Origin: Mannheimia sp041807705
GTDB lineage: Bacteria; Pseudomonadota; Gammaproteobacteria; Enterobacterales; Pasteurellaceae
Direction of reading: 5' to 3'
Assembly: GCF_041807705.1 (NCBI RefSeq)
Contig: NZ_JBGTYY010000001.1
Coordinates: 1-64,000, forward strand
DNA: 64,000 nucleotides
Shown here: positions 1 through 9,199 of the stretch, one piece after another
Position numbering within the stretch: the first letter of the stretch is position 1
Layout: every line of letters starts with the position of its first letter
Translations under genes and position numbers: made by a program
Notes under the pieces: model-generated
Database searches by the model: none
What the model was told of the DNA's origin: nothing
What the model saw: the letters and a program-made list of their open reading frames with translations, nothing else

Positions 1-59
1 GAACAAAAAAGAACGACGCACTGAACTTAAAACCTAACCGTTCACAACAGCGCGTCGTT

Positions 60-100
60 GTGTGGGGTGCATTATAGAGAAATCTGAAATGAACGCAAGT
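60..100 (-). promoter_or_regulatory. strong leftward sigma-70 promoter, stable-RNA-like
   Basis: Read on the minus strand there is TTGCGT (98-93), a 16-base spacer and a perfect TATAAT (76-71), with A/T-rich DNA upstream (101-130) like an UP element and a C-rich discriminator (GCACCCC) after the -10. The transcript would leave the window to the left. Its first bases contain an inverted repeat (AACGACGC at 12-19 with GCGTCGTT at 52-59). This layout resembles rRNA or tRNA operon promoters, but the product lies outside the window. Confidence 0.6.
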
Positions 101-168
101 GTTTTTTGTAAAAAATTTTAAAAAATTAACCGCTTGTTGAAATTTAATTCAATTTGTTTATTCCTTTA

Positions 169-2136
169 TCAACTATCGCTAATTAATTGCTCTTTCAATC
201 CACTTTGTCTTTCTGTTTTCGCTCCTACCCCATATTTCCATACTTTCTCGCTACCAAATAGGGTGAATTTATCTTTCGCTCGGGTAATTGCTGTGTAAAT
301 TAGCTCTTTCGTTAAAACAGGCGAAATCGCAAGTGGCAGAACTAAAACCGTATGCTCAAATTCCGATCCTTGCGATTTATGCACCGTCATAATATAAGCT
401 GCTTCGTAATTTGAAATTCGGCTTAGTGGCAAACTATGATATTGCCCACCTGCTTGTTGAGAATCGAAATAAACCCTCATTTCGCCATTTTCATCCGGCA
501 AAATAATCCCAATATCGCCGCTTGCGACTTTGTTCGTTGGCATATTTTCAGCTATAAGAATAGGCTTACCAATGTAGCGATCTCGACTATGGTTAAATTT
601 CACTAAGCCAGCTTTACGTAAACCCTCTGCAATCGCCACATTTAATTTTTCAACACCCAATTCACTCACACGCAATGCCGAAAGAAAACGCAACTTTTGG
701 AATTGTGCAAAAATCTCTTTTACACTCACAACTTGCGGATTTTCTTCTCTTTTCTGTACCGCTTGTAAGTAATCTTGGTAAAGCTCTACGGCTTTATCTA
801 CTACCATTTGCACACTTTTTTCTATCCAATTTGATTTGTCCGCCATATCCTTCGTTTCAGGATATAGTTTATTCTCTAATTTTCTACTCTCTTGATATTT
901 AGCAAATATTTCCCAAGAGCGGTTGATTTTTTGATCATTAACCGCATTCGCTAACTCGCCGATCCACGCTTTTTCGCCGAAACGGTAACTATGTTTCAAG
1001 TGAGCCAGCGAATCACAAATTGCTAGTGCATTGCCTGCCTCTATTTGATAGCCTGTCACTTCTTTTAAATAATCGCAATGAGCTTGGCTATAACCGTACT
1101 CTAAAAATGAGCCTAGCTCGCCCATAATAGAACCAGCCTCAACAGATGCAAGCTGATCTTTATCCCCCAATATAATTAAGCGAGCGGTTGGCTTCAATGC
1201 TTGTACAATTTTTTCCATCATTGAGAGATCAATCATTGAAGCTTCATCTAGCACCACTAAATCATAATGCAGCGGATTTTTCGCATTATATTTTGTTTCA
1301 TCGGTTAAAGGTCTTGCCCCAAGTAAACGGTGGATTGTCATCGCTTCTGTTGGGATTGCTTTGATTAGTTCAGAAGATAAATTTTTTTCATCAGATAACT
1401 TACTCTCAATCGACTCTTTCATTCTCGCTGCGGCTTTCCCTGTTGGTGCAGCTAAGGCAATTTGTAAAAAAGGTTGATGTTGTTCTTTCTGTTTAAGTTG
1501 AAGCCCGAGTAATAACTTCACAACGGTAGTCGTTTTACCTGTTCCCGGCCCGCCAGAAATAAGGCTAAATTGTTTTTCCAGTGCGGTAGCAACGGCGATT
1601 TTTTGCCAATCAATTTCTTGCTGGGAGTTTGAAGTTTTACTAAATAGCTGAGCAAGAATGCTTTTATTTAGCTCTGTATTGGTAAATTTTTCTGAAAAGT
1701 TTACCGCTTGTTGTAAATAAGCCGCAATATTATGCTCTGCTTGCCAGTAGCGATAAAAATAAAGCAAGCCGTTTTGGAACAGCATTGGGGCAATTTTTTC
1801 AGACGATTGGCTAAAAGCAATGTGATCTTTCAACGCTTCTTGCCATTCAAGCGGTGAGATTTTGCCAATTTTTTGCAAAATAGCTTCAAGTAAATGGTGG
1901 CATTGTGCTTTTGCTCTCAGCTCAAACAGATTGGAAAGCTCTAACGAACTTAAGCGTAACGCAGTATGCCCCAACCCAACTTGGTAGGACATCAACGCAG
2001 CAAGCAACACCGCCAGATCTTTTTGTAGCTGAGAGTAATCATATTGGCTTTGCTTGCTCTCAATAAGAACCGCAAATTGGTAGTTTAAGTCAGAGATTAC
2101 TTTATCTTTTTTCAGTTCAAATAATAAATTTAGCAT
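169..2136 (-). CDS. recD: exodeoxyribonuclease V alpha subunit RecD
   Basis: RecD is the 5'-3' helicase subunit of the RecBCD nuclease/helicase that processes double-strand DNA ends before RecA loading. The 655-residue protein has a Walker A motif GGPGTGKT at about 195-202, a DEAS Walker B motif near 299, and the C-terminal superfamily 1 motif TVHKSQGSEF. It is slightly longer than E. coli RecD (about 608). recB and recC are not adjacent here: alr is divergent on one side and the leftward promoter lies on the other. Start taken at the ATG at 2136, which begins the family-typical N-terminus. Confidence 0.96.
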   Translation of the reverse strand: MLNLLFELKKDKVISDLNYQFAVLIESKQSQYDYSQLQKDLAVLLAALMSYQVGLGHTALRLSSLELSNLFELRAKAQCHHLLEAILQKIGKISPLEWQEALKDHIAFSQSSEKIAPMLFQNGLLYFYRYWQAEHNIAAYLQQAVNFSEKFTNTELNKSILAQLFSKTSNSQQEIDWQKIAVATALEKQFSLISGGPGTGKTTTVVKLLLGLQLKQKEQHQPFLQIALAAPTGKAAARMKESIESKLSDEKNLSSELIKAIPTEAMTIHRLLGARPLTDETKYNAKNPLHYDLVVLDEASMIDLSMMEKIVQALKPTARLIILGDKDQLASVEAGSIMGELGSFLEYGYSQAHCDYLKEVTGYQIEAGNALAICDSLAHLKHSYRFGEKAWIGELANAVNDQKINRSWEIFAKYQESRKLENKLYPETKDMADKSNWIEKSVQMVVDKAVELYQDYLQAVQKREENPQVVSVKEIFAQFQKLRFLSALRVSELGVEKLNVAIAEGLRKAGLVKFNHSRDRYIGKPILIAENMPTNKVASGDIGIILPDENGEMRVYFDSQQAGGQYHSLPLSRISNYEAAYIMTVHKSQGSEFEHTVLVLPLAISPVLTKELIYTAITRAKDKFTLFGSEKVWKYGVGAKTERQSGLKEQLISDS

Positions 2137-2251
2137 ATAAAATTTCTCGCATTAGTTCACTCATACTAATCTTTTTTGCATTATTTTCTAAGGGATTTTT
2201 CATTTTCAGCGTATAATTTCACACAATTTTTATTTTAATCTGAGATGAAGT

Positions 2252-3376
2252 ATGAAACCAGCAACCGCCACTATCAATAGCCAAGCCCTCCGCCATAATA
2301 TTCAGCTGATTAAATCATTCGCACCCAATCAAAAATTATTGGCAATGATCAAAGCGAATGCCTATGGGCAAGGTTTGTTGCCTGCAGCTGGCACTTTGGC
2401 TGATATGGTTGATGGCTTTGGCGTAGCTCGTTTGCGTGAAGCCTTAGAAATTCAAGAGACAGGCTATACAGGAAAGATTGTGTTAGTTGAAGGCTTTTTT
2501 GACCGAGAAGAACTGCTTAAAACGCTCTCTCGCAAATTCGATACCGTTATTCATAACATCGAGCAACTGGAATTATTAGAAGAAGCCGCACAAGAATGGA
2601 ATGCTGAACAGCAAAAAGGCTTTTGGACGCGTAAGACAAAAATCTACTTCCCTATTAATATTTGGCTCAAAATTGACACAGGTATGCACCGTTTAGGTAT
2701 TCACCCAGAGCAAGTTGATATGTTTGTTGAGCGTTTAAAAAAATGCTCTTTGGTAAACTCTATTAGCTTTGTGAGTCACTTTAGCCGAGCTGATGAGCTA
2801 GATTGCGGCTATACCGAAAAGCAAATTGCCGTGTTTGAGCAAGCCACCGAAAAATATCAAGCACACGACCGCAGTATTTCAGCCTCAAGCGGTATTCTTT
2901 ATTGGAAACAGGCTCATTATGATTGGGTTCGCCCGGGTATTATTATGCACGGCATTTCTCCCCATTATACGCCGATTACCGATTTAGGTTTTAAGCCGGT
3001 AATGACGCTCTCCTCTTCCCTGATTGCTGTGCGTACCCATAAAGCCGGTGAGCCTGTAGGCTATGGTGGAGCTTGGATTAGTCCTAAAGATACCAAACTC
3101 GGCGTGATTGCAATGGGCTACGGCGATGGCTACCCTCGCAATGCTCCTGAAAGTACCCCTGTGTTGATTAACGGCAGAATAGTGCCGATTGTTGGTCGGG
3201 TTTCGATGGATATGCTAACAGTCGATTTAGGTGCAGAAAGCCAAGATAAAGTGGGCGATAAAGCCATTTTTTGGGGAGAGAAATTACTGATTGAAGATGT
3301 GGCGAAACACATTGGTGTGATTAGCTATGAGCTGATTACTAAACTCACGCCAAGAGTGATTTTTGAGTATAAATAA
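2252..3376 (+). CDS. alr: alanine racemase
   Basis: A PLP enzyme that interconverts L- and D-alanine for peptidoglycan synthesis in the cytosol. The PLP-binding lysine is in AMIKANAYG (Lys34), and the C-terminal domain carries the GYGDGYPR and VGRVSMDM motifs. At 374 residues it is a little longer than E. coli Alr because of an extra segment around residues 115-135. It is transcribed divergently from recD, with start ATG after a purine-rich GAGATGA stretch. Confidence 0.96.
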   Translation: MKPATATINSQALRHNIQLIKSFAPNQKLLAMIKANAYGQGLLPAAGTLADMVDGFGVARLREALEIQETGYTGKIVLVEGFFDREELLKTLSRKFDTVIHNIEQLELLEEAAQEWNAEQQKGFWTRKTKIYFPINIWLKIDTGMHRLGIHPEQVDMFVERLKKCSLVNSISFVSHFSRADELDCGYTEKQIAVFEQATEKYQAHDRSISASSGILYWKQAHYDWVRPGIIMHGISPHYTPITDLGFKPVMTLSSSLIAVRTHKAGEPVGYGGAWISPKDTKLGVIAMGYGDGYPRNAPESTPVLINGRIVPIVGRVSMDMLTVDLGAESQDKVGDKAIFWGEKLLIEDVAKHIGVISYELITKLTPRVIFEYK

Positions 3377-3384
3377 CCAAAACA

Positions 3385-3437
3385 ACAAGCGGCCATAATT
3401 TGCAAATTTTTTACAAAATATAACCGCTTGTATTTTA
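3385..3437. terminator. putative terminator formed by an inverted pair of uptake sequences
   Basis: ACAAGCGG (3385-3392) and CCGCTTGT (3424-3431) form an inverted repeat followed by TATTTTAT. It lies between the convergent alr and sodA. Paired inverted uptake signals acting as terminators are well known in Pasteurellaceae. The loop is long (about 31 bases), so termination is an inference. Confidence 0.5.
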
Positions 3438-3454
3438 TGGTTTTAAATTACTCA

Positions 3455-4096
3455 CTATTTTGCACAGCCGCAAGTTGCTACTTTTTCTTCAAAACGGCGA
3501 GTAGCTTCCTCCCAGTTTACTACGTTCCAGAACGCTTTAATGAAATCCGGACGGCGGTTTTGGTAGTTTAAGTAGTAAGCGTGTTCCCACACGTCTAACC
3601 CTAAAATCGGGTAGCCTGAAACGCCAGCTACTTCTTTGCCCATTAATGGGTTGTCTTGGTTTGCAGTTGAAACAACAGCTAATTTGCCGTCTGCCACCAC
3701 TAACCACGCCCAGCCTGAACCGAAACGCGTTGTTGCTGCTTTTTCAAATTCTGCTTGGAATGCTTCAACCGAACCGAAATCACGTTCAATCGCTTCTTTT
3801 AATGCACCTTGTAATGTTGTGCCTGTTTTTAAACCTTTCCAGAATAAAGTGTGGTTTACGTGTCCGCCCACGTTGTTGCGTACTGCTGTGCGTTTATCTT
3901 CAGGCACTTGGCTTAAATCTTTAATTAACTCAGCAGGACATTTTTCTAATAACTCTGGGTGAGCTTCCAATGCAGCATTTGCATTATTGATATAGGTTTG
4001 GTGATGTTTAGAATGGTGAATTTCCATTGTTTTTGCATCAAACTGTGGCTCTAATGCATCATAAGCATAGCCCAATTCAGGTAATGTGTATGACAT
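3455..4096 (-). CDS. sodA: superoxide dismutase [Mn]
   Basis: Converts superoxide to hydrogen peroxide and oxygen. All four metal ligands of the Fe/Mn SOD family are visible: His in EIHHSKHHQTYINN, His in NHTLFW, and Asp and His in LDVWEHAYYLNYQ. I place the start at the ATG at 4096 (MSYTLPELG, 213 aa), which has AAGGAA seven bases upstream; an in-frame TTG at 4114 is less likely. Mn preference is inferred from similarity to SodA (GSGWAWLV and QDNPL context), not shown. The C-terminus has an unusual CGC tail (VATCGCAK). Confidence 0.93.
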   Translation of the reverse strand: MSYTLPELGYAYDALEPQFDAKTMEIHHSKHHQTYINNANAALEAHPELLEKCPAELIKDLSQVPEDKRTAVRNNVGGHVNHTLFWKGLKTGTTLQGALKEAIERDFGSVEAFQAEFEKAATTRFGSGWAWLVVADGKLAVVSTANQDNPLMGKEVAGVSGYPILGLDVWEHAYYLNYQNRRPDFIKAFWNVVNWEEATRRFEEKVATCGCAK

Positions 4097-4269
4097 AGTT
4101 AATTCCTTTTTCAAATAATAAATAGGTTAATCAGAGTTAAACTCCGCTTTCATTTTATCAAGAATTACACAGAAAAGCATATTTTTTTGATCTAGAACAA
4201 TATTATGTAGTAATTGTTAAAACCAATGAAAAATTTTTAGAAAAGTAACAGAAAATACTGTTAATCCCA

Positions 4270-4298
4270 TTGACAAAGGAATTATTTTCACGCATTCT
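4270..4298 (+). promoter_or_regulatory. candidate thr operon promoter
   Basis: A perfect -35 TTGACA at 4270-4275, then 17 bases and a weak -10 (CATTCT, 4293-4298). This would start transcription near 4305, about 30 bases before the thrL leader peptide. Only the -35 is strong. Confidence 0.4.
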
Positions 4299-4334
4299 TC
4301 AGTCATTATTTCCTCTCTTAACGAGATATAGCCG

Positions 4335-4391
4335 ATGAATCACTTTTCTGCAATGACTACGATTATTACCACCATTATGTCGCCAACATAA
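4335..4391 (+). CDS. thrL: thr operon leader peptide
   Basis: An 18-residue ORF, MNHFSAMTTIITTIMSPT, ends at a TAA about 100 bases before thrA. Five of the 18 residues are Thr and three are Ile, with the run TTIITTI at residues 8-14. This is the composition of the E. coli thrABC leader, which senses charged tRNA-Thr and tRNA-Ile. The stop codon is followed directly by the first arm of an alternative hairpin, so ribosome position can decide which structure forms. Confidence 0.85.
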   Translation: MNHFSAMTTIITTIMSPT

Positions 4392-4457
4392 TGCGGGTTT
4401 TTATTGGCTACAAAAAGAAAGAATAAACTGAAAACCCGCTACAAGCGGGTTTTTTTA
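4392..4457 (+). promoter_or_regulatory. thr attenuator: alternative antiterminator and terminator hairpins
   Basis: AAAACCCGCT (4431-4440) pairs with AGCGGGTTTT (4444-4453) around loop ACA to give a rho-independent terminator with a T-run to 4456. The same arm can instead pair with GCGGGTTTT at 4393-4401, just after the thrL stop, forming an antiterminator. A ribosome stalled at Thr/Ile codons leaves 4393-4401 free and favours read-through. A ribosome reaching the stop covers it and favours termination. The pairings are seen; the mechanism is inferred from the known thr and ilv attenuators. Confidence 0.85.
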
Positions 4458-4492
4458 TAGAAAAATTTACAAATACATTATCAGGAGTAACT

Positions 4493-6949
4493 ATGCGAGT
4501 TCTTAAATTTGGTGGCACATCGCTTGCCAACCCGGAACGCTTTATGCAAGCGGCAGATATCATCGGGAAAGCCCATTTGGCTGACCAAGCAGCAGGTGTG
4601 TTATCTGCTCCAGCTAAAATTACCAACCACCTTGTCGCCATTGTTGATAAAGCGATTGCTGGCGAATCTTTTGAATATAATCTTGCTGAAGCCACTGAAA
4701 TTTTCCACAACATCATTAATGGCTTATACGAAGCAAACAATAATTTCGCTAAAGATGAATTATTAGCTTTAGTTGAGGCTGAATTAACCCAAATTCAGCA
4801 AGTGGCAGCAGAAGCCGCTCAAACTAAATCGTTATCAGACAAAATCGCTGCAACCATTCATTGCAGAGGCGAAAAACTTTCTATTGCAATGATGCAAGCG
4901 TGGTTTGAAGCAAAAGGCTACACCGTTACTCGCATTGACCCTGTTGAAAAATTATTAGCACATGGTAGCTATTTAGAATCTTCTGTCGATATTGCAGAAT
5001 CAACTAAACGTGTTGATGCACCTTCAATTCCAAAGCAAAACGTAGTGCTAATGGCAGGTTTTACCGCGGGTAACGAGCAAGGCGAATTAGTGTTATTAGG
5101 ACGTAACGGTTCAGACTACTCTGCAGCTTGCTTAGCGGCTTGTTTAAAAGCGGACGTATGTGAAATTTGGACGGACGTGGACGGTGTTTACACTTGCGAC
5201 CCTCGCTTAGTACCTGATGCTGTTTGTTTAGAATCAATGAGCTACCAAGAGGCAATGGAGCTTTCTTACTTTGGGGCAAAAGTAATCCACCCTCGCACAA
5301 TCGGGCCGTTAGTGCCGCTGAATATCCCGTGCTTAATTAAAAACACAGGCAATCCTGAAGGCAAAGGCACATTAATTGATGGCAATGTAGCGAACGACAA
5401 CCTAAAAGTCAAAGGCATTACTAACCTTGATAACGTGGCGATGTTTAACGTTTCAGGTGCAGGAATGCAAGGTATGGTGGGAATGGCTGCTCGTGTGTTC
5501 TCAACCATGTCGAAAGCAGGTATTTCGGTTATTTTAATCACCCAATCTTCATCAGAATACAGTATTAGTTTCTGTGTACCAGCTAAATCAGCAGACAAGG
5601 CATTAGCTGCACTGAATGCGGAATTTACTCAAGAATTAGCAGATAATTTACTCGATCCGATCGATATTATTAAAGATTTATCGATTGTCTCTGTAGTAGG
5701 CGATGGTATGCGTACCGCTAAAGGTATTGCGGCATGTTTCTTCTCTGCTCTGGCTCAAGCAAATATTAGTATTGTAGCAATTGCACAAGGCTCATCAGAG
5801 CGTTCAATTTCTGCGGTTGTGCCATTAAATAAAGCGATTGAAGCGGTAAAAGCAACCCACAAATCACTTTTTAACAGCAAACGTGTTGTCGATATGTTTT
5901 TAGTGGGCGTGGGCGGCGTTGGTAGCGAGTTAATTGAGCAGGTCAAACAGCAAAAGGAATTTTTGGCAAAGAAGGACATTGAGATCCGAATTTGTGCCTT
6001 AGCCAATTCGGATAAAATGTTACTAAACGAAAATGGCTTAGATTTAGAGAACTGGAAAGAAGATTTAGAAAAAGCAATCCAACCGTCTGATTTTGATGTA
6101 TTGCTTTCATTTATCAAATTCCACCACGTTGTAAACCCTGTGTTTGTTGATTGTACTTCGGCTCAATCGGTAGCGAACCTTTACGCTCGTGCGTTAAAAG
6201 AGGGTTTCCACGTAGTAACACCAAATAAAAAAGCGAATACATCAGGCTATGACTACTACTTAGAAATGCGTGAAAATGCTCGCCAAAGCCAGCACAAATT
6301 CCTGTATGAAACCAATGTAGGTGCAGGTTTACCTGTTATCGAAAACTTACAAAACTTATTAGCTGCTGGCGATGAAGTCGAGAAATTTGAAGGTATTCTA
6401 TCTGGCTCACTTTCGTTTATTTTCGGTAAATTAGAAGAAGGCTTAACGCTTTCTCAAGCTACATTGCTTGCCAAAGAGAAAGGCTTTACCGAGCCAGATC
6501 CACGTGATGATTTATCAGGTGCAGACGTTGCTCGTAAGTTATTGATTTTAGCCCGTGAAACAGGTTTACCGCTTGAATTTGATGATATTGAAATTGAAGG
6601 CGTGTTACCAAAAGGTTTCTCGGAAGGTATGACTCGTGATGAGTTCTTAGAAATCCTACCTTCATTAGACGAAGAATTTAACAAACGTGTTGAAGCAGCA
6701 AAAGCAGAAGGTAAAGTGTTACGCTATGTTGGATCTATCACAGGCGATAAATGCCGAGTGGCAATTGAAGCCGTTGATGAAAACCACCCACTTTATAAAG
6801 TGAAAGATGGTGAAAATGCCCTTGCATTCTTAACTCGCTACTATAATCCAATTCCACTTTTATTGCGTGGATATGGTGCAGGGAATAGCGTAACCGCCGC
6901 AGGTATCTTCGCCGATATTCTGCGTACTTTACCGGGAGGCGCAAACTAA
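4493..6949 (+). CDS. thrA: bifunctional aspartokinase I / homoserine dehydrogenase I
   Basis: Catalyses the first step (aspartate to aspartyl phosphate) and third step (aspartate semialdehyde to homoserine) of the threonine branch. The N-terminal kinase begins MRVLKFGGTSLANPERF. Central ACT regulatory repeats lie around residues 310-460 (SGAGMQGMVG, VVGDGMRTAKGI), and a NAD-binding homoserine dehydrogenase domain starts near GVGGVGSELIEQV. The 818-residue length matches E. coli ThrA (820). Its start follows a CAGGAG ribosome site. The stop overlaps the thrB start (TAATG). Confidence 0.97.
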   Translation: MRVLKFGGTSLANPERFMQAADIIGKAHLADQAAGVLSAPAKITNHLVAIVDKAIAGESFEYNLAEATEIFHNIINGLYEANNNFAKDELLALVEAELTQIQQVAAEAAQTKSLSDKIAATIHCRGEKLSIAMMQAWFEAKGYTVTRIDPVEKLLAHGSYLESSVDIAESTKRVDAPSIPKQNVVLMAGFTAGNEQGELVLLGRNGSDYSAACLAACLKADVCEIWTDVDGVYTCDPRLVPDAVCLESMSYQEAMELSYFGAKVIHPRTIGPLVPLNIPCLIKNTGNPEGKGTLIDGNVANDNLKVKGITNLDNVAMFNVSGAGMQGMVGMAARVFSTMSKAGISVILITQSSSEYSISFCVPAKSADKALAALNAEFTQELADNLLDPIDIIKDLSIVSVVGDGMRTAKGIAACFFSALAQANISIVAIAQGSSERSISAVVPLNKAIEAVKATHKSLFNSKRVVDMFLVGVGGVGSELIEQVKQQKEFLAKKDIEIRICALANSDKMLLNENGLDLENWKEDLEKAIQPSDFDVLLSFIKFHHVVNPVFVDCTSAQSVANLYARALKEGFHVVTPNKKANTSGYDYYLEMRENARQSQHKFLYETNVGAGLPVIENLQNLLAAGDEVEKFEGILSGSLSFIFGKLEEGLTLSQATLLAKEKGFTEPDPRDDLSGADVARKLLILARETGLPLEFDDIEIEGVLPKGFSEGMTRDEFLEILPSLDEEFNKRVEAAKAEGKVLRYVGSITGDKCRVAIEAVDENHPLYKVKDGENALAFLTRYYNPIPLLLRGYGAGNSVTAAGIFADILRTLPGGAN

Positions 6950-7896
6950 TGGCTTTACGTATTTATGCTCCAGCTTCAAGTGCAAATATTAGTGTGGGTT
7001 TTGACTCATTAGGAGCTGCCATCTCCCCGATTGACGGCTCTTTACTTGGCGATGTCGTTCAAATTGAAGACTGCGTTCAACCGTTTGAACTAGAAAGTGC
7101 CGGTTATTTTGTGCGTAAATTGCCAAAAGAACCACAAAAAAATATCGTTTATCAAGCCTATGTACTATTTAGCGAACGTTTTAAATTGCGTGGTGGCAAC
7201 ATTAAAAATTTACGCTTAACGCTTGAAAAAAATATGCCGATTGGTTCAGGGCTCGGCTCAAGTGCTTGTTCGATTGTCGCTGCATTAGTCGCACTCAATA
7301 AATTCCACGATGAGCCGTTCTCAAAAATGGAATTGTTGGAAATGATGGGCGAGTTAGAAGGCAGAATTTCTGGCTCAATCCATTATGATAACGTAGCCCC
7401 TTGCTATTTAGGCGGTTTGCAATTAATGACACAATCACTCGGCAATATTTGCCAACCGTTGCCGTTCTTTGATGAATGGTATTGGGTGCTTGCCTATCCG
7501 GGTGTGGAAGTCTCCACTGCGGAAGCTCGTGCGATTCTACCAAAAAGCTACACCCGCCAAGATATGATTCAACAAGCTCGCTACTTAGGCTCTTTCGTAC
7601 ACGCTTGCCATACACATCAAGACGTATTAGCCGCCACGATGATGAAAGACTTAATCGCAGAGCCTTATCGTGAAGATTTACTGCCAAACTTCCCAGCAGT
7701 TCGCCAAGGCTGTAAAGATTTAGGGGCATTAGCGGTGGGCATTTCAGGTTCAGGCCCAACTATGTTTGCCATTGCACCTGATTTAGAACACACCCAACGT
7801 TTAGTGAATTATCTTGAGAAAGAATATCTACAAAACAACGAGGGTTTTATCCACATTTGTAAAGTAGATAATCAAGGGGCAAGAGAGCTGAAATAA
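6949..7896 (+). CDS. thrB: homoserine kinase
   Basis: A GHMP-family kinase that phosphorylates homoserine for threonine synthesis. The GHMP ATP motif is PIGSGLGSSACS near residues 96-107, and the C-terminal motif is GISGSGPTMFAI. It is translationally coupled to thrA through the TAATG overlap and shares the thrL attenuator. The expected third operon member thrC is missing: the next gene is cysK, behind a terminator. Confidence 0.97.
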   Translation: MALRIYAPASSANISVGFDSLGAAISPIDGSLLGDVVQIEDCVQPFELESAGYFVRKLPKEPQKNIVYQAYVLFSERFKLRGGNIKNLRLTLEKNMPIGSGLGSSACSIVAALVALNKFHDEPFSKMELLEMMGELEGRISGSIHYDNVAPCYLGGLQLMTQSLGNICQPLPFFDEWYWVLAYPGVEVSTAEARAILPKSYTRQDMIQQARYLGSFVHACHTHQDVLAATMMKDLIAEPYREDLLPNFPAVRQGCKDLGALAVGISGSGPTMFAIAPDLEHTQRLVNYLEKEYLQNNEGFIHICKVDNQGARELK

Positions 7897-7907
7897 CCCA
7901 TTACAAG

Positions 7908-7948
7908 CGGTCTGATTTTGTGAATTTTTTGCAAACAGACCGTTTTTT
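7908..7948 (+). terminator. rho-independent terminator after thrB
   Basis: CGGTCTG (7908-7914) pairs with CAGACCG (7936-7942), followed by TTTTTT. The left arm is part of an uptake sequence (ACAAGCGGTC). It closes the thrAB operon, which explains why thrC is not co-transcribed here. Confidence 0.75.
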
Positions 7949-8071
7949 CTTGCCTTTAAACACTCCATATATTCCTTTTAGTTATATCAAATAAATTCCA
8001 GCTACTAGCAAAGTGCAAAAAAATGAGTATGATAATTTCAAATCTTAACTAACCAAGTAAGGAATATCACA

Positions 8072-9019
8072 ATGACAATTTATGCAGACAATTCATATTC
8101 TATCGGTAACACGCCACTTGTTCGTTTAAAAAACTTCGGTAATGGAAATATCGTGGTGAAAGTGGAAGGCCGTAACCCAAGTTTCAGCGTTAAATGCCGT
8201 ATTGGTGCAAATATGGTGTGGCAAGCAGAGAAAGACGGTATTCTCACTAAAGATAAAGAAATCGTTGATGCAACCAGTGGTAACACAGGTATTGCCCTTG
8301 CGTATGTTGCAGCGGCTCGTGGCTATAAATTAACCTTAACAATGCCTGAAACAATGAGTACCGAGCGTAAACGTTTATTACGCGGTTTAGGCGTAAATTT
8401 AGTGCTAACCGAAGGTGCAAAAGGTATGAAAGGGGCGATTGCAAAAGCAGAAGAGATCGCAGCCTCTGATCCAAACCATTATGTAACTTTAAAACAGTTT
8501 GAAAACCCTGCAAACCCAGCTATCCACCAGCAAACAACAGGCCCTGAAATTTGGGAAGCAACTGAAGGTAAGATTGATGTATTAGTAGCAGGTGTTGGTA
8601 CAGGCGGTACTATTACAGGTGTTTCTCGTGCTATCAAACAAGATAAAGGTAAACAAATTATTTCTGTGGCGGTTGAGCCGGCAGAATCACCAGTCATTAC
8701 CCAAACCTTAAACGGCGAAGAAGTAAAACCGGGCCCACACAAAATTCAAGGTATTGGTGCAGGCTTTATTCCGAAAAACTTAGATTTATCATTAGTAGAG
8801 CGTGTTGAGCAAGTTTCAAGCGAAGAAGCGATTGCAACGGCTCGTCGATTAATGGCAGAAGAAGGGATTTTAGGTGGCATCTCATCAGGTGCAGCGGTAG
8901 CAGCAGCAGACCGTATTGCTAAATTACCTGAATTTGCTGATAAGTTAATTGTGGTTGTTCTACCATCAGCTTCAGAACGTTATTTAAGTACTCTTTTATT
9001 TGAAGGTATCGAAGCGTAA
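8072..9019 (+). CDS. cysK: cysteine synthase A (O-acetylserine sulfhydrylase)
   Basis: A PLP enzyme that makes cysteine from O-acetylserine and sulfide. The PLP lysine is Lys41 in NPSFSVKCRIG, the substrate loop is ATSGNTGIAL (about residue 70), and the phosphate-binding loop is GVGTGGTITG. PSFSVKCR supports CysK rather than CysM. At 315 residues it is of family length. A good AAGGAAT ribosome site precedes the ATG. Confidence 0.95.
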   Translation: MTIYADNSYSIGNTPLVRLKNFGNGNIVVKVEGRNPSFSVKCRIGANMVWQAEKDGILTKDKEIVDATSGNTGIALAYVAAARGYKLTLTMPETMSTERKRLLRGLGVNLVLTEGAKGMKGAIAKAEEIAASDPNHYVTLKQFENPANPAIHQQTTGPEIWEATEGKIDVLVAGVGTGGTITGVSRAIKQDKGKQIISVAVEPAESPVITQTLNGEEVKPGPHKIQGIGAGFIPKNLDLSLVERVEQVSSEEAIATARRLMAEEGILGGISSGAAVAAADRIAKLPEFADKLIVVVLPSASERYLSTLLFEGIEA

Positions 9020-9032
9020 TTCAAACCCAAAC

Positions 9033-9060
9033 GAAATGCCGACTTTATGTCGGCATTTGT
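9033..9060 (+). terminator. hairpin terminator after cysK
   Basis: AAATGCCGAC and GTCGGCATTT form a 10-base-pair stem with loop TTTAT, followed by a short T-containing stretch. Confidence 0.65.
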
Positions 9061-9199
9061 CTTACTACAAGCGGTTATCTTTTATAAAAAATTTGCAATT
9101 TTTCTCTTATTGCTGTATTCTTCGCCACATCTTTTATGGCTTATCCATATCTAATCAAATAACCCAATCTTATTTAATCACAAGTTTAATATTCATACT

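Noticed and set aside
4408..6944. Several long antisense ORFs within thrA, e.g. at 5266-5598 and 5755-6117
   Set aside because: They lie opposite a fully conserved gene, have no ribosome sites and no family features; they are codon-usage shadows.
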